DNA of 64,000 nucleotides from Amycolatopsis sp. NBC_00345 (GTDB lineage: Bacteria > Actinomycetota > Actinomycetes > Mycobacteriales > Pseudonocardiaceae), in assembly GCF_036116635.1 (NCBI RefSeq), contig NZ_CP107995.1:1984001-2048000 (forward strand). The letters run 5' to 3'. The notes under the pieces were generated by a model. That model did no database searches and was not told the origin of the DNA. It worked only from the letters and a program-made list of their open reading frames with translations. Of this stretch, positions 24,268-34,121 are shown piece by piece; within the stretch, counting starts at the first letter, position 1, and every line of letters begins with the position of its first letter. The translations under genes and the position numbers were made by a program.

Positions 24268-25299
24268 ATGGCGAATCAGGTTCCTCCGGCCAAGCCGGCC
24301 GTGGCCCGGCCGCCGAGCTTGGCCGACGTCGCGGCCGCGGCCGGGGTGTCGCACATGACGGTGTCCCGGGTCGTCAACGGCACGGGTCCGGTGGGTCCGG
24401 ACACCCGCGCGCGGGTGCAGTCCGCGGTGGAGAAACTCGGTTACCGGCCCAATTCCGCCGCGCGGGCGCTGGCCACCGGCCGGACCGGGGTGCTGGGCGT
24501 GGTCGCGCTGGAGTCCAATTTGTACGGACCGGCCAGCACGCTGTACGGCATCGAGCACGCGGCCCGTCAGTCCGGGTACTCGATCACCATCTCGAGCGTC
24601 AGCCGCCCTCGGCGGTCGTCGATCGCGGACGCTGTGGAGAGCCTGCGGCGCCAGGCGGTCGAGGGGATCGTGGTGATCGCCCCGCACGTGACGGCCGGGG
24701 CGGCGCTGGCCGCGGCGCCGTCCGACCTTCCGGTGGTGGCGGTCGGCGGCGGTGAGGCGGCGCCGGTGCCGGTCATCTCGGTGGACCAGTACGACGGGGC
24801 GCGCCGGGTCACCGAGCACTTGCTCGCACTGGGGCACCGCACGGTCTGGCACGTCGCCGGGCCCGAGGACTGGCTGGAGGCACTGGACCGGGAACGCGGC
24901 TGGCGGGAAACGCTGGCACGGCACGACGCGCCCGTGCCGCGGGTGTTCCGCGGTGATTGGAGCGCGCGCTCGGGTTACGAGGCGGGCCGGGCCCTGGCCG
25001 GGGAAAAGGGCGTCGACGCGGTCTTCGCGGCCAATGACCAGATGGCGCTGGGGTTGCTGCGCGCGTTTGCCGAGGCGGGGGTCTTCGCGCCGCAGCACGT
25101 GCATGTCGCCGGGTTCGACGACGTGCCCGAGGCCGCGTACTACTCGCCCCCGCTGACCACGGTCCGCCAGGACTTCATCGAGCTCGGCCGCCGGACGTTC
25201 GATCTGCTCTCCCAGCGGATCGACGGCGGTGGTGATCCCGGGGTGCGGCAGCTCGTCGTGCCCGAACTGATCGTGCGTGACAGCACCGGGCCCAGGTAA
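24268..25299 (+). CDS. LacI family regulator of arabinose use
   Basis: 343 residues. The LacI helix-turn-helix (SLADVAAAAGVSHMTVSRVVNG, about 18-40, and YRPNSAARALATGRTGVLGVV) is followed by a periplasmic-binding-protein-like sensor ending in VFAANDQMALGLLRAF and GFDDVPEAAYYSPPLTTVRQD. It precedes araBDA on the same strand, and the TGTTAGCGCTAACA site in front of araB matches the site before its own gene. It is expected to repress the operon until arabinose or a derivative binds. It is functionally AraR-like but not homologous to GntR-type AraR of Bacillus. Confidence 0.9.
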   Translation: MANQVPPAKPAVARPPSLADVAAAAGVSHMTVSRVVNGTGPVGPDTRARVQSAVEKLGYRPNSAARALATGRTGVLGVVALESNLYGPASTLYGIEHAARQSGYSITISSVSRPRRSSIADAVESLRRQAVEGIVVIAPHVTAGAALAAAPSDLPVVAVGGGEAAPVPVISVDQYDGARRVTEHLLALGHRTVWHVAGPEDWLEALDRERGWRETLARHDAPVPRVFRGDWSARSGYEAGRALAGEKGVDAVFAANDQMALGLLRAFAEAGVFAPQHVHVAGFDDVPEAAYYSPPLTTVRQDFIELGRRTFDLLSQRIDGGGDPGVRQLVVPELIVRDSTGPR

Positions 25300-25342
25300 C
25301 AGCTTTGACGACCGGCTTCGGCCGAGTTTCGCAGGTCGTGAA

Positions 25343-25356
25343 TGTTAGCGCTAACA
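25343..25356. promoter_or_regulatory. LacI-type operator of the araBDA operon
   Basis: TGTTAGCGCTAACA is a perfect 14-bp palindrome ending 13 bp before the araB start. It shares 12 of 14 bases with the site at 24208-24221. This is the standard form of LacI-family operators in actinomycetes. Confidence 0.85.
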
Positions 25357-25369
25357 GTCAGGAGTCGGG

Positions 25370-27058
25370 ATGGCGGACGAGGCACCGGTGCCACCGGCCG
25401 GCCCGCTCGTGGTCGGGGTGGACTTCGGCACGCTGTCCGGGCGGGCGGTGGTGGTCCGGGTGGCCGACGGCGCCGAGCTGGGCAGCGCGGTGACGGAGTA
25501 CCGGCACGGCGTGATCGACGAGGTGCTGCCGTCGACCGGGCGGGAGTTGCCGCCGGAATGGGCGTTGCAGGTGCCCGCGGACTATCTGGACGTGCTGCGC
25601 ATCGCGGTGCCGGCGGCGCTGGCCGCGGCGGGCGCCGACCCGGCCGACGTGATCGGCATCGGCACCGACTTCACCGCCTGCACGGTCGTTCCGGCCACTG
25701 TGGACGGTACGCCGCTGTGTGAACTGGCCGAGTTCGCAGACAACCCGCACGCCTATGTGAAGCTCTGGCGCCATCACGCCGCGCAGCCGCAGGCGGACCG
25801 GATCACCGCACTGGCCCGGGCACGCGGGGAGAAGTGGCTGCCGCGCTACGGCGGGCTGATCTCGTCGGAGTGGGAGTTCGCCAAGGCGTTGCAGGTGTTC
25901 GAGGAGGCGCCGGAGGTCTACGCCGCGATGGCGTGCTGGGTCGAGCTGGCCGACTGGATCGTCTGGCGGCTCACCGGCAGTTACGTCCGCAACGCGTGCA
26001 CCGCCGGGTACAAGGGGATCCTGCAGGACGGCGAGTACCCGAGCCGGGATTTCCTGGGTGAGCTGGCGCCGGGTTTCGAAGGGTTCGTCGCGGAGAAGCT
26101 CGAGCAGCCGCTGGGCCGGCTGGGCGACCGCGCGGGCGGCCTCACCGCCGAGGCCGCGGAGTGGACCGGCCTGCCGGCGGGGATCGCGGTCGCGGTCGGC
26201 AATGTCGACGCGCACGTCACCGCGCCGGCCGCGCGGGCGGTCGAGCCGGGCCAGCTGGTCGCGATCATGGGCACCTCGACCTGTCACGTGCTCAACGGGG
26301 CCGAACTGCGTGAGGTGCCCGGCATGTGCGGGGTGGTCGACGGCGGGATCGTGGCCGGGCTCTGGGGTTACGAGGCCGGGCAGAGCGGCGTGGGCGACAT
26401 CTTCGGCTGGTTCGCCGAGCATGGTGTGCCGAAGTCCTATGTGGAGGAAGCCCGGGCCGCGGGGGAGTCGGTCCACGAGCTGCTCACCCGGCGGGCCGCG
26501 CGGCAGGAGATCGGTGAGCACGGGCTGCTCGCGCTCGATTGGCACAGCGGCAACCGTTCGGTGCTGGTCGACCACGAGCTGTCCGGGATGGTGCTGGGCC
26601 AGACCCTGGCGACGCGCGCCGAGGACGTCTACCGCGCCCTCTTGGAGGCCACCGCGTTCGGCACCCGGAAGATCGTCGAAACGTTCATCGCCGCGGGCGT
26701 TCCGGTCACCGAGCTGATCGTCGCCGGTGGCCTGAAGCGGAACCCGCTACTGATGCGGATCTACGCCGATGTGCTGAACCTGCCGCTGTCGCTGGTCGGT
26801 TCGGAGCAGGCGCCCGCGCTCGGGTCCGCGATCCACGCCGCGGTGGCCGCGGGAGCGTATCCGGAGGTCCGGTCCGCGGCCGCCGCGATGGGCTCTGCCC
26901 GCCCGGTGGCCTATCGGCCGGATCCGGCGAACGTGGCTGCCTACAACGAGCTTTATGCCGAGTACACGGCGTTGCACGACTACTTCGGACGGGGCGGCAA
27001 CGACGTCCTGCACCGGCTCGCCGCGCGCCGTCGCGCCGTCGCGAAAGGACGGTCCTGA
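25370..27058 (+). CDS. araB: L-ribulokinase
   Basis: 562 residues, FGGY sugar kinase. VVGVDFGTLSGRAVVVRVADG is the AraB phosphate-1 signature, VIGIGTDFTACTVVP and NPHAYVKLWRHHAAQ are AraB-specific, and the C-terminal domain has MGTSTCHVL and VAGGLKRNPLLMRIYADVLN. It phosphorylates L-ribulose to L-ribulose 5-phosphate with ATP. AGGAG precedes ATG 25370, right after the operator. Its stop overlaps the araD start by 1 bp. Length is as usual for the family. Confidence 0.95.
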   Translation: MADEAPVPPAGPLVVGVDFGTLSGRAVVVRVADGAELGSAVTEYRHGVIDEVLPSTGRELPPEWALQVPADYLDVLRIAVPAALAAAGADPADVIGIGTDFTACTVVPATVDGTPLCELAEFADNPHAYVKLWRHHAAQPQADRITALARARGEKWLPRYGGLISSEWEFAKALQVFEEAPEVYAAMACWVELADWIVWRLTGSYVRNACTAGYKGILQDGEYPSRDFLGELAPGFEGFVAEKLEQPLGRLGDRAGGLTAEAAEWTGLPAGIAVAVGNVDAHVTAPAARAVEPGQLVAIMGTSTCHVLNGAELREVPGMCGVVDGGIVAGLWGYEAGQSGVGDIFGWFAEHGVPKSYVEEARAAGESVHELLTRRAARQEIGEHGLLALDWHSGNRSVLVDHELSGMVLGQTLATRAEDVYRALLEATAFGTRKIVETFIAAGVPVTELIVAGGLKRNPLLMRIYADVLNLPLSLVGSEQAPALGSAIHAAVAAGAYPEVRSAAAAMGSARPVAYRPDPANVAAYNELYAEYTALHDYFGRGGNDVLHRLAARRRAVAKGRS

Positions 27059-27744
27059 TGTCCCTGACCGACGAGGTCCTCGACACCGTCGCCGAACTGC
27101 GCCAGACCGTTTCCGACCTGCACGGGGAACTGACGCGTAACGCTTTGGTGATCTGGACCGCGGGGAACATCTCGGCGCGGGTGCCGGGGCGCGAGCTGAT
27201 GGTGATCAAGCCGTCCGGGGTGGCCTACGACGAACTCTCCGCGGACACGATGGTGGTCACCGATCTGCACGGGAGGCTGGTGCACGGCGACCTCGCGCCG
27301 TCTTCGGACACCGCCGCGCACGCCTATGTCTACCGGGAGATGCCGGAGGTCGGCGGGGTCGTGCACACGCATTCCACCTATGCCACGGCGTGGGCGGCGC
27401 GCGGTGAGCCGATCCCGTGTGTGCTCACCATGATCGCCGACGAGTTCGGCGGGGCGGTCCCGGTCGGCCCGTTCGCGCTGATCGGTGACGACTCGATCGG
27501 CCGCGGCATCGTCGAAACCCTGCGGGCGGGGCGCTCGCCGGCGGTGCTGATGCGCAACCACGGGCCGTTCACCGTGGGCCGCACCGCGCGTGACGCGGTG
27601 AAGGCGGCGGTGCTGGTGGAGGACGTCGCCCGCACCGTCCACAAGGCATTCGAGCTGGGCACCCCGGCCCCGCTGGCGCCGGCGGACGTGGACCGGCTCT
27701 ACGCGCGTTACCAGAACGTCTACGGGCAGCGAGGAGAACGATGA
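27058..27744 (+). CDS. araD: L-ribulose-5-phosphate 4-epimerase
   Basis: 228 residues of the class II aldolase/epimerase family: WTAGNISARVPGRELMVIKPSGVAYDEL, then SSDTAAHAYVYREMPEVGGVVHTHSTYATAWAA-type text with the metal histidines in HTHS, and MRNHGPFTVG with the third histidine. It converts L-ribulose 5-phosphate to D-xylulose 5-phosphate, which enters the pentose phosphate pathway. The reading frame was trimmed to ATG 27058, which overlaps the araB stop; upstream sequence is a shadow of araB. Its stop overlaps araA by 4 bp. Confidence 0.94.
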   Translation: MSLTDEVLDTVAELRQTVSDLHGELTRNALVIWTAGNISARVPGRELMVIKPSGVAYDELSADTMVVTDLHGRLVHGDLAPSSDTAAHAYVYREMPEVGGVVHTHSTYATAWAARGEPIPCVLTMIADEFGGAVPVGPFALIGDDSIGRGIVETLRAGRSPAVLMRNHGPFTVGRTARDAVKAAVLVEDVARTVHKAFELGTPAPLAPADVDRLYARYQNVYGQRGER

Positions 27745-29234
27745 AACCCCAGCTCTGGTTCCTCACCGGCAGTCAGGCGCTGTACGGCGAGGAAACGCTG
27801 GACCAGGTCGCCGGGCAGTCCCTGGAGATCCAGCGGATGCTGGCTTCGTCCGGCGGGCTTTCCTGCGAGCTGGCCGGCAAGCCGGTGCTGACCGAGGCGG
27901 CCGCGATCCGCCGGGTGCTGCTGGAGGCGAACGCCGATCCCTCGTGCGTGGGCGTCATCACCTGGATGCACACGTTCTCGCCGGCGAAGATGTGGATCAC
28001 CGGGCTGGCCGGGCTGCGGAAACCGTTGCTGCACCTGCACACCCAGCTCAACGCGGCGTTGCCGTGGCAGTCCATCGACATGGACTTCATGAACCTGAAC
28101 CAGGCCGCGCACGGCGACCGCGAGTTCGGCTTCATCCAGACCCGGCTTGGGCTGGCCCGCAAGACCGTCGCCGGGCACGCGGCCGACCCGGCGGTGGTGC
28201 GGCGGATCGACGAGTGGGCGAGGGCGGCCACCGGCGCGGCGCATCTGCGTTCGCTGAAGCTGGCCCGGTTCGGTGACAACATGCGCGACGTCGCGGTGAC
28301 CGAGGGGGACAAGGTCGAGGCCGAGCTGCGGTTCGGGGTGTCGGTCAACGCCTACGGGGTGGCCGAGCTGGCCGAGCGCGTCGACGCATCGTCCACTGTG
28401 GACGTCGATGAGCTGGTGGCGCGGTACGCCGACGAGTACGTCCTGGCGCCGGAACTCGCGTCCGGTGGGGAGCGGTACGAGGCCCTGCGTTACGCCGCGC
28501 GGATCGAGCTGGGCTTGCGCTCGTTCCTCACCGAGGGCGGGTTCGGCGCGTTCACCACGAACTTCGAGGATCTCGGCCCGCTGCGGCAACTGCCGGGGCT
28601 GGCGGTGCAGCGGCTGATGGCCGAGGGCTACGGGTTCGGCGGCGAAGGGGATTGGAAGACCTCCGCGTTGCTGGCCGCGGTCAAGGCGATGGGCCGCGGC
28701 AGCGATCGCGGCACCTCGTTCATGGAGGACTACACCTACCACTTCGGCCCGGGTGAGCCGAGGATCCTCGGCGCGCACATGCTCGAGGTGTGCCCGAGCA
28801 TCGCGGCGGCGCGGCCGTCGTGCGAGATCCACCCGCTGGGCATCGGCGGCCGGGAAGACCCGGTGCGGCTGGTCTTCGACGCCGCGCCCGGGCCCGGCGT
28901 GGTGGCCGGACTGACCGACCTCGGGGACCGGTTCCGGCTGGTGGTCAACGAGATCGAGGTCGTCCCGCCGGACGCGCCGCTGCCGAACCTGCCGGTCGCG
29001 CGGGCGGTGTGGCGGCCGTCGCCGTCGCTGTCGACGTCGGCCGAGTCGTGGATCACCGCGGGCGGCCCGCACCACACCGTGCTGACCCAGGCGGTGGGCA
29101 GCGCGACCTTGCACGACTTCGCCCACCTGCTCGGGGTGGAACTGCTCGCCATCGACTCCGCGACCACCACCGCCGCGTTCGCCGACCGGATTCGCTGGAA
29201 CCAGGCCTATTACCGGCTCGCTCAGGGCTTCTAG
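27741..29234 (+). CDS. araA: L-arabinose isomerase
   Basis: 497 residues, normal for AraA. It starts with LWFLTGSQALYGEETL and contains VITWMHTFSPAKMWI, LLHLHTQLNAALPW, DMDFMNLNQAAHGDREFGFI, ARKTVAGH and TSFMEDYTYHFGPGEPRILGAHMLEVCP with Mn-ligand residues, ending ITAGGPHHTVLT. It isomerises L-arabinose to L-ribulose using Mn2+. The ATGA overlap with araD implies translational coupling. Gene order araB-araD-araA followed by the transporter makes one long operon. Confidence 0.96.
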   Translation: MKPQLWFLTGSQALYGEETLDQVAGQSLEIQRMLASSGGLSCELAGKPVLTEAAAIRRVLLEANADPSCVGVITWMHTFSPAKMWITGLAGLRKPLLHLHTQLNAALPWQSIDMDFMNLNQAAHGDREFGFIQTRLGLARKTVAGHAADPAVVRRIDEWARAATGAAHLRSLKLARFGDNMRDVAVTEGDKVEAELRFGVSVNAYGVAELAERVDASSTVDVDELVARYADEYVLAPELASGGERYEALRYAARIELGLRSFLTEGGFGAFTTNFEDLGPLRQLPGLAVQRLMAEGYGFGGEGDWKTSALLAAVKAMGRGSDRGTSFMEDYTYHFGPGEPRILGAHMLEVCPSIAAARPSCEIHPLGIGGREDPVRLVFDAAPGPGVVAGLTDLGDRFRLVVNEIEVVPPDAPLPNLPVARAVWRPSPSLSTSAESWITAGGPHHTVLTQAVGSATLHDFAHLLGVELLAIDSATTTAAFADRIRWNQAYYRLAQGF

Positions 29235-29250
29235 GGAAGGAGCACGAACA

Positions 29251-30375
29251 ATGAAGTTCATCCGAGGGATCGCCGCGACCACCGGCGTCGCGGCCGCGCT
29301 CGCGCTGTCCGCGTGCGGTTCGAGCGTCAAGACCACCGACGAACAGGCCTCCGGGAGTGCCGCGGGCGCGCTGGTCGGGGTGACCATGCCGACCAAGTCG
29401 TCCGAGCGCTGGATCCACGACGGCGACAACGTCAAGTCCGCGCTGGAGAAGCTGGGCTACAAAGTGGACCTGCAGTACGCCGAGAACGACATCCCGACCC
29501 AGGTGAACCAGATCGAGAACCAGATCACCAAGGGCGCCCGGCTGCTGGTGATCGCCCCGATCGACGGCACCGCGCTCAGCACGCAGCTGCAGGAGGCCGG
29601 GGACAAGAAGATCCCGGTCATCTCCTACGACCGGCTGCTCCTCAACAGCCCGAATGTCGACTACTACGCCACCTTCGACAACTTCAAGGTCGGGGTCGAG
29701 CAGGCGACGTCCCTGCTGACCGGGCTCGGCCTGAAGAAGGCCGACGGCAGTGACGGCGAGGCCAAGGGGCCGTTCAACATCGAGCTGTTCGGCGGCTCGC
29801 CGGACGACAACAACTCGTCGTACTTCTACAACGGGGCGATGTCGGTGCTCAAGCCGTACCTGGACAAGGGCACGCTGGTGGTGAAGAGCGGGCAGACCAC
29901 GTTCAGCGTGATGGCGATCCTGCGCTGGGACCCGGCCACCGCGCAGCGGCGGATGGAAGACCTGCTCACCAAGACCTACACCGGCGGCGCGAAGGTGCAG
30001 GGCGTGCTTTCGCCGTATGACGGGCTTTCGATCGGCATCCTGTCCGCGCTCAAGGGCAACGGCTACGGCACCGCGGGCCAGCCCTATCCGGTGGTGACCG
30101 GGCAGGACGCCGAGGTCGCCTCGGTCAAGTCGATCATCGCGGGGGAGCAGTACTCGACGGTCTTCAAGGACACCCGCAAGCTCGCGGACGTCACGGTGAA
30201 GATGGCCGACACCGTGCTCAAGGGCGGCAAGGCGCAGGTCAACAACACCGCCGACTACAACAACGGCAAGAAGGTCGTCCCCGCGCAGCTGCTGCAGCCG
30301 GTGGTGGTGACCAAGGACGACTACCAGCGGCAGCTCGTCGACTCCGGCTACTACACCGCGGACGAGCTGAAATGA
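29251..30375 (+). CDS. chvE: Monosaccharide ABC transporter substrate-binding lipoprotein (ChvE-like)
   Basis: 374 residues. The N-terminal lipoprotein signal MKFIRGIAATTGVAAALALSAC gives a lipid-anchored Cys about residue 22. The mature part is a periplasmic-binding type I fold: LVGVTMPTKSSERWIHDG, IENQITKGARLLVIAPIDGTAL, VISYDRLLLNSPNVDYYATFDN and LSPYDGLSIGILSALKGNGYG, close to ChvE/multiple-sugar binders. It captures arabinose (and perhaps related sugars) outside the membrane. It is 16 bp after araA and overlaps the ATPase gene by 4 bp. Confidence 0.9.
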   Translation: MKFIRGIAATTGVAAALALSACGSSVKTTDEQASGSAAGALVGVTMPTKSSERWIHDGDNVKSALEKLGYKVDLQYAENDIPTQVNQIENQITKGARLLVIAPIDGTALSTQLQEAGDKKIPVISYDRLLLNSPNVDYYATFDNFKVGVEQATSLLTGLGLKKADGSDGEAKGPFNIELFGGSPDDNNSSYFYNGAMSVLKPYLDKGTLVVKSGQTTFSVMAILRWDPATAQRRMEDLLTKTYTGGAKVQGVLSPYDGLSIGILSALKGNGYGTAGQPYPVVTGQDAEVASVKSIIAGEQYSTVFKDTRKLADVTVKMADTVLKGGKAQVNNTADYNNGKKVVPAQLLQPVVVTKDDYQRQLVDSGYYTADELK

Positions 30376-31901
30376 CCGAGCTGCTCGCCATGCGCGGCAT
30401 CACCAAGACCTTCCCCGGCGTCCGCGCGCTCGCCGATGTCACCCTGTCGGTGCGCAAGGGCGAGGTGCACGCGATCTGCGGGGAGAACGGCGCGGGCAAG
30501 TCGACCCTGATGAAGGTGCTTTCCGGCGTCCATCCACAGGGGACATACGACGGCGAGATCGCCTTCGCCGGGCGGCCGTGCGCGTTCGGCTCGGTCCGTG
30601 ACAGTGAGCGGCAGGGGATCGTGATCATCCACCAGGAGCTCGCGCTCTGCCCGCAGCTCTCGATCGCGGAGAACATCTTCCTGGGCAACGAAAGGGCGAA
30701 GCGAGGCTGGCTCGACTGGAACCGGACCAACCACGAGGCCGCCGCGCTGCTGAAACGGGTCGGCCTCCGGGAGAGCCCGGTGACCCCGGTGGTGGACCTC
30801 GGCGTCGGCAAGCAGCAGCTCGTGGAAATCGCCAAGGCACTGTCCAAAGAGGTCGGCCTGCTGATTCTCGACGAGCCCACCGCGGCGCTGAACGACGAGG
30901 ACTCGGCGCACCTGCTGGGCCTGATCCGCGGCCTGCGGGACGAGGGGGTGACGTCGGTGATCATCTCGCACAAGCTGGGCGAGGTGATCGACATCGCGGA
31001 CACCATCACGATCCTGCGTGACGGCCGGACCGTCGAAACCTTCCCCGCGGCCGAAGCGACCGAGGAGCGCATCATCACCGGCATGGTCGGGCGCGACCTC
31101 GAGCACCGGTTCCCGCCGCGGCAGCCGGAGATCGGCGAGGAGGTGCTGCGGATCGAGGACTGGACCGTGCACAGCCCGGTGGTCGCCGGCCGGGTCGTGG
31201 TCGACCACGCCAATCTCACCTTGCGGCGCGGGGAGATCGTGGGGCTGGCCGGGCTGATGGGCGCGGGCCGGACCGAGCTCGCGATGAGCGTGTTCGGCCG
31301 GTCCTACGGCCGGGACATCTCGGGCACGGTCTACAAGAACGGTGTCCCGGTCCGGCTCCGGTCCGTCCGGGAGGCGATCGGGGCGGGCCTCGCGTACGCG
31401 ACCGAAGACCGCAAGTACTACGGGCTCAACCTCGTCGAGGACATCCGGCGCAACGTCTCCGGGGCGGCGCTGGGCAAGCTCGCCGCCCGTGGCTGGGTGA
31501 ACGAGCACGAGGAGCACCGGGTCGCCGAGGGATTCCGCCGTGACATGAACATCAAGGCGCCCGGCGTGGCCACGCCCACGGGGCAGCTCTCCGGCGGCAA
31601 CCAGCAGAAAGTCGTGCTGGCCAAGTGGATCTTCGCCGATCCGGACGTGCTGATGCTGGACGAGCCCACCCGCGGCATCGACGTCGGCGCCAAGTACGAG
31701 ATCTACACGATCATCAACGAGCTGGCCGCGCGGGGGAAGGCCGTCCTGGTCATCTCCTCCGAGCTGCCGGAGCTGCTCGGCCTGTGCGACCGGATCTACG
31801 CCCTGTCCGCCGGCCGGATCACCGGCGAGGTGCCGGCCGCGGCGGCGACCCAGGAACGGCTGATGCAGCTGATGACCCAGAACGGGAGCAGGACCCCATG
31901 A
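30372..31901 (+). CDS. mmsA: Monosaccharide ABC transporter ATPase with two ABC domains (GguA/MmsA-like)
   Basis: 509 residues with two ABC cassettes. Domain 1: Walker A GENGAGKST, signature-region VGKQQLVEIAKALS, Walker B LLILDEPTAAL. Domain 2 (from about residue 260) has a degenerate Walker A (GLMGAGRTELAM) as usual for sugar-importer ATPases, signature LSGGNQQKVVLAKW and Walker B VLMLDEPTRGIDVG. It powers the importer with the flanking binding protein and permease. It overlaps both neighbours by 4 bp (ATGA), indicating tight coupling. Confidence 0.93.
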   Translation: MTELLAMRGITKTFPGVRALADVTLSVRKGEVHAICGENGAGKSTLMKVLSGVHPQGTYDGEIAFAGRPCAFGSVRDSERQGIVIIHQELALCPQLSIAENIFLGNERAKRGWLDWNRTNHEAAALLKRVGLRESPVTPVVDLGVGKQQLVEIAKALSKEVGLLILDEPTAALNDEDSAHLLGLIRGLRDEGVTSVIISHKLGEVIDIADTITILRDGRTVETFPAAEATEERIITGMVGRDLEHRFPPRQPEIGEEVLRIEDWTVHSPVVAGRVVVDHANLTLRRGEIVGLAGLMGAGRTELAMSVFGRSYGRDISGTVYKNGVPVRLRSVREAIGAGLAYATEDRKYYGLNLVEDIRRNVSGAALGKLAARGWVNEHEEHRVAEGFRRDMNIKAPGVATPTGQLSGGNQQKVVLAKWIFADPDVLMLDEPTRGIDVGAKYEIYTIINELAARGKAVLVISSELPELLGLCDRIYALSAGRITGEVPAAAATQERLMQLMTQNGSRTP

Positions 31902-33127
31902 CCACGACCGAAACCGGCGCGCCGGTGGTTGTGCCGCCCGCGCGGAAGCCTCGGCGGCGGCTGCGCTTCAACCCGCGCCAGGGCGGCATCTACGTCGCGT
32001 TCGCGCTCATCCTCGTGCTGTTCGAAGTGCTCACCGGCGGCGCGCTGCTGGAACCGCAGAACATCTCGAACATCATCGTCCAGAACTCCTACGTGCTGAT
32101 CCTCGCGGTCGGGATGATCCTGGTGATCATCTCCGGGCACATTGACCTCTCGGCCGGGTCGGTGGTCGCGATGACGGGTGCCGTGTCGGCGGTGCTGATG
32201 GTGAACTGGCACCTGCCGTGGGGCGTCGCCGTGGTGGTGACGCTGGCGGTCGGCGCGGCGATCGGCGCGTTCCAGGGCTACTGGGTGGCGTACTTCGGCA
32301 TCCCGGCGTTCATCGTGACCCTGGCCGGGATGCTCGGCTTCCGCGCGCTGACCCTGACCGTGCTGGGGAACCAGGGGATCGGGCCGTTCCCGGACGCGAT
32401 CCGGACCCTGTCCAACGGCTTCACCGGCGGCTGGCTGGGCAACGTCGGCCTCGGCCCGCTCGGCGGCGCGGACCTGGTGAGCCTGCTGATCGGGGTGGCC
32501 GCGGTCGCCGGGATCGTGGTGACCCGGTGGCGCAAGCGCCAGGCGCTCCTCGGCTACGGCCAGGTGGTCGACCCGCTGCCCGTGTTCGTCCTGAAGATCG
32601 CCGGCGCCGCGGTGATCGTGCTGGCGGTCGTGGTGCAGCTGGCGCGGTTCAAGAACCTGCCGTGGGTGCTGATCCTGCTCGCCGTGCTCGTGCTCGGCTA
32701 CTCGCTGGTCGCCGGGAAGTCGGTGTTCGGGCGGCACGTCTACGCCATCGGCGGCAACCGGCAGGCGGCGATGCTTTCCGGGGTCCGGGTCAAGTCGGTG
32801 ACGTTCTGGATCTTCGTGAACATGGGGGTGCTCGCCGCGCTCGCCGGGATCATCTTCGCCGGGCGCCTCAACCAGGCCGGCCCGACCGCGGGCGTGAACT
32901 TCGAACTCGACGCGATCGCCGCCGCGTTCATCGGCGGCGCCGCGGTGCAGGGCGGCGTCGGCAAGGTCGTCGGCGCGATCACCGGCGGGCTGATCATGGC
33001 CGTGATCAACAACGGCATGTCCCTGATCGGCTCACCGAGCGAGCGTGTCATGTTGGTCAAGGGCGCCGTTTTGCTGGCTGCGGTCGCCTACGACATCTGG
33101 ACCAAACGGCGTGCGGCGGCCCGCTGA
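31898..33127 (+). CDS. mmsB: Monosaccharide ABC transporter permease (GguB/MmsB-like)
   Basis: 409 residues, about 10 membrane helices, of the RbsC/XylH-like permease family. Typical: GMILVIISGHIDLSAGSVVAMTGAV (the conserved D-L-S-V/A-G-S motif), YFGIPAFIVTLAGMLGFRAL, FGRHVYAIGGNRQAAMLSGVRV and AAFIGGAAVQGGVGKVVGAITGGLIM. ATG 31898 overlaps the ATPase stop; the longer in-frame reading runs inside the ATPase and was rejected. It is the last gene of the ara operon; no strong terminator hairpin was seen before the AT-richer DNA that follows. Confidence 0.92.
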   Translation: MTTTETGAPVVVPPARKPRRRLRFNPRQGGIYVAFALILVLFEVLTGGALLEPQNISNIIVQNSYVLILAVGMILVIISGHIDLSAGSVVAMTGAVSAVLMVNWHLPWGVAVVVTLAVGAAIGAFQGYWVAYFGIPAFIVTLAGMLGFRALTLTVLGNQGIGPFPDAIRTLSNGFTGGWLGNVGLGPLGGADLVSLLIGVAAVAGIVVTRWRKRQALLGYGQVVDPLPVFVLKIAGAAVIVLAVVVQLARFKNLPWVLILLAVLVLGYSLVAGKSVFGRHVYAIGGNRQAAMLSGVRVKSVTFWIFVNMGVLAALAGIIFAGRLNQAGPTAGVNFELDAIAAAFIGGAAVQGGVGKVVGAITGGLIMAVINNGMSLIGSPSERVMLVKGAVLLAAVAYDIWTKRRAAAR

Positions 33128-34111
33128 TATGGGAGATGTTTTGTTCACTCGATTTGGTGAGGTTTTTGGTGGATGGTGTCGGTAAAATTGTGAGGTGAGT
33201 TGTTATGAGGATGCTTCTTCCGATGTTTTGTCTCGGATTCATGAACGGGCCGTCCGGGTGGCGCAGCTGGAGGCCGAGCAGGCCGCTGATGTCGCATTGT
33301 TCGCGGCGACAGGCGGGTCTGCCCGGTCCGTGGCGGCCGAGCTGGCGTTGGAGTTGTCGGTGACAGAGCGGCGCGCCGGGGCCGATGTCGCGTTGGCACA
33401 AGCATTGACAACCCGGTTACCGGCGACGTTCGCAGCATTCCGACGTGGAGAGATCGACGCTTTCAAGGCGCGGATGGTATTCGAGCCGACCATTGCCCTG
33501 TCCGATGAGATGGCCGGTCAGGTTGATGCGATTGTCGCGTCGCGGTTGGCGGGGAAGAATCCGTCGTCGTTGCGGGCTGCGGTGAATCGGGTGGTGCAGA
33601 AGGTGGATGCCGAGGGGTATGAGCGAAGATCCCGCGCGCGACGGCGCGACCGTAACGTCTGCTTGATTCATCAGGACGAGACGATGTCCACCTTGCTGTG
33701 CGACCTGCCCGTCGAACAGGCATCGGCGATCTACACCTCCCTCGACCAGGAAGCCCGGAGGCTCCGTCGCGGCGACGAAGACCGGGCACTGGACCAGTTG
33801 CGCGCGGATGTCCTGGTCGATCGGCTGCTGAACCGGTCACCGGGTGACAGTGGCATCAAGCCCGTGATCTACCTCTACGTGGACCTTGTGACGCTGGCCG
33901 GGTTGAACGAGGAGCCCGCCGAGTTGTCGGGTTGTGGCACTGTTCCGGCGTGGCTGGCGCGGGAGCTTGCGGCGGATTCGAATGCGGTGTGGCGGCGGAT
34001 CGTCACCGAACCTGACACCGGGCAGGTCCTCAGTGTCGGCCGGACCCGTTACCGGCCACCGGCGGCGCTCGCTGACCTGGTGCGGGTGCGGGACCGGGTG
34101 TGCCAGCACCC

Positions 34112-34121
34112 GGGATGTCAT
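34112..34121. repeat. Target site duplication, left copy
   Basis: GGGATGTCAT directly precedes the left end of the insertion sequence and is repeated exactly at 35693-35702. Ten base pairs is within the range typical of IS4-family elements. Confidence 0.92.
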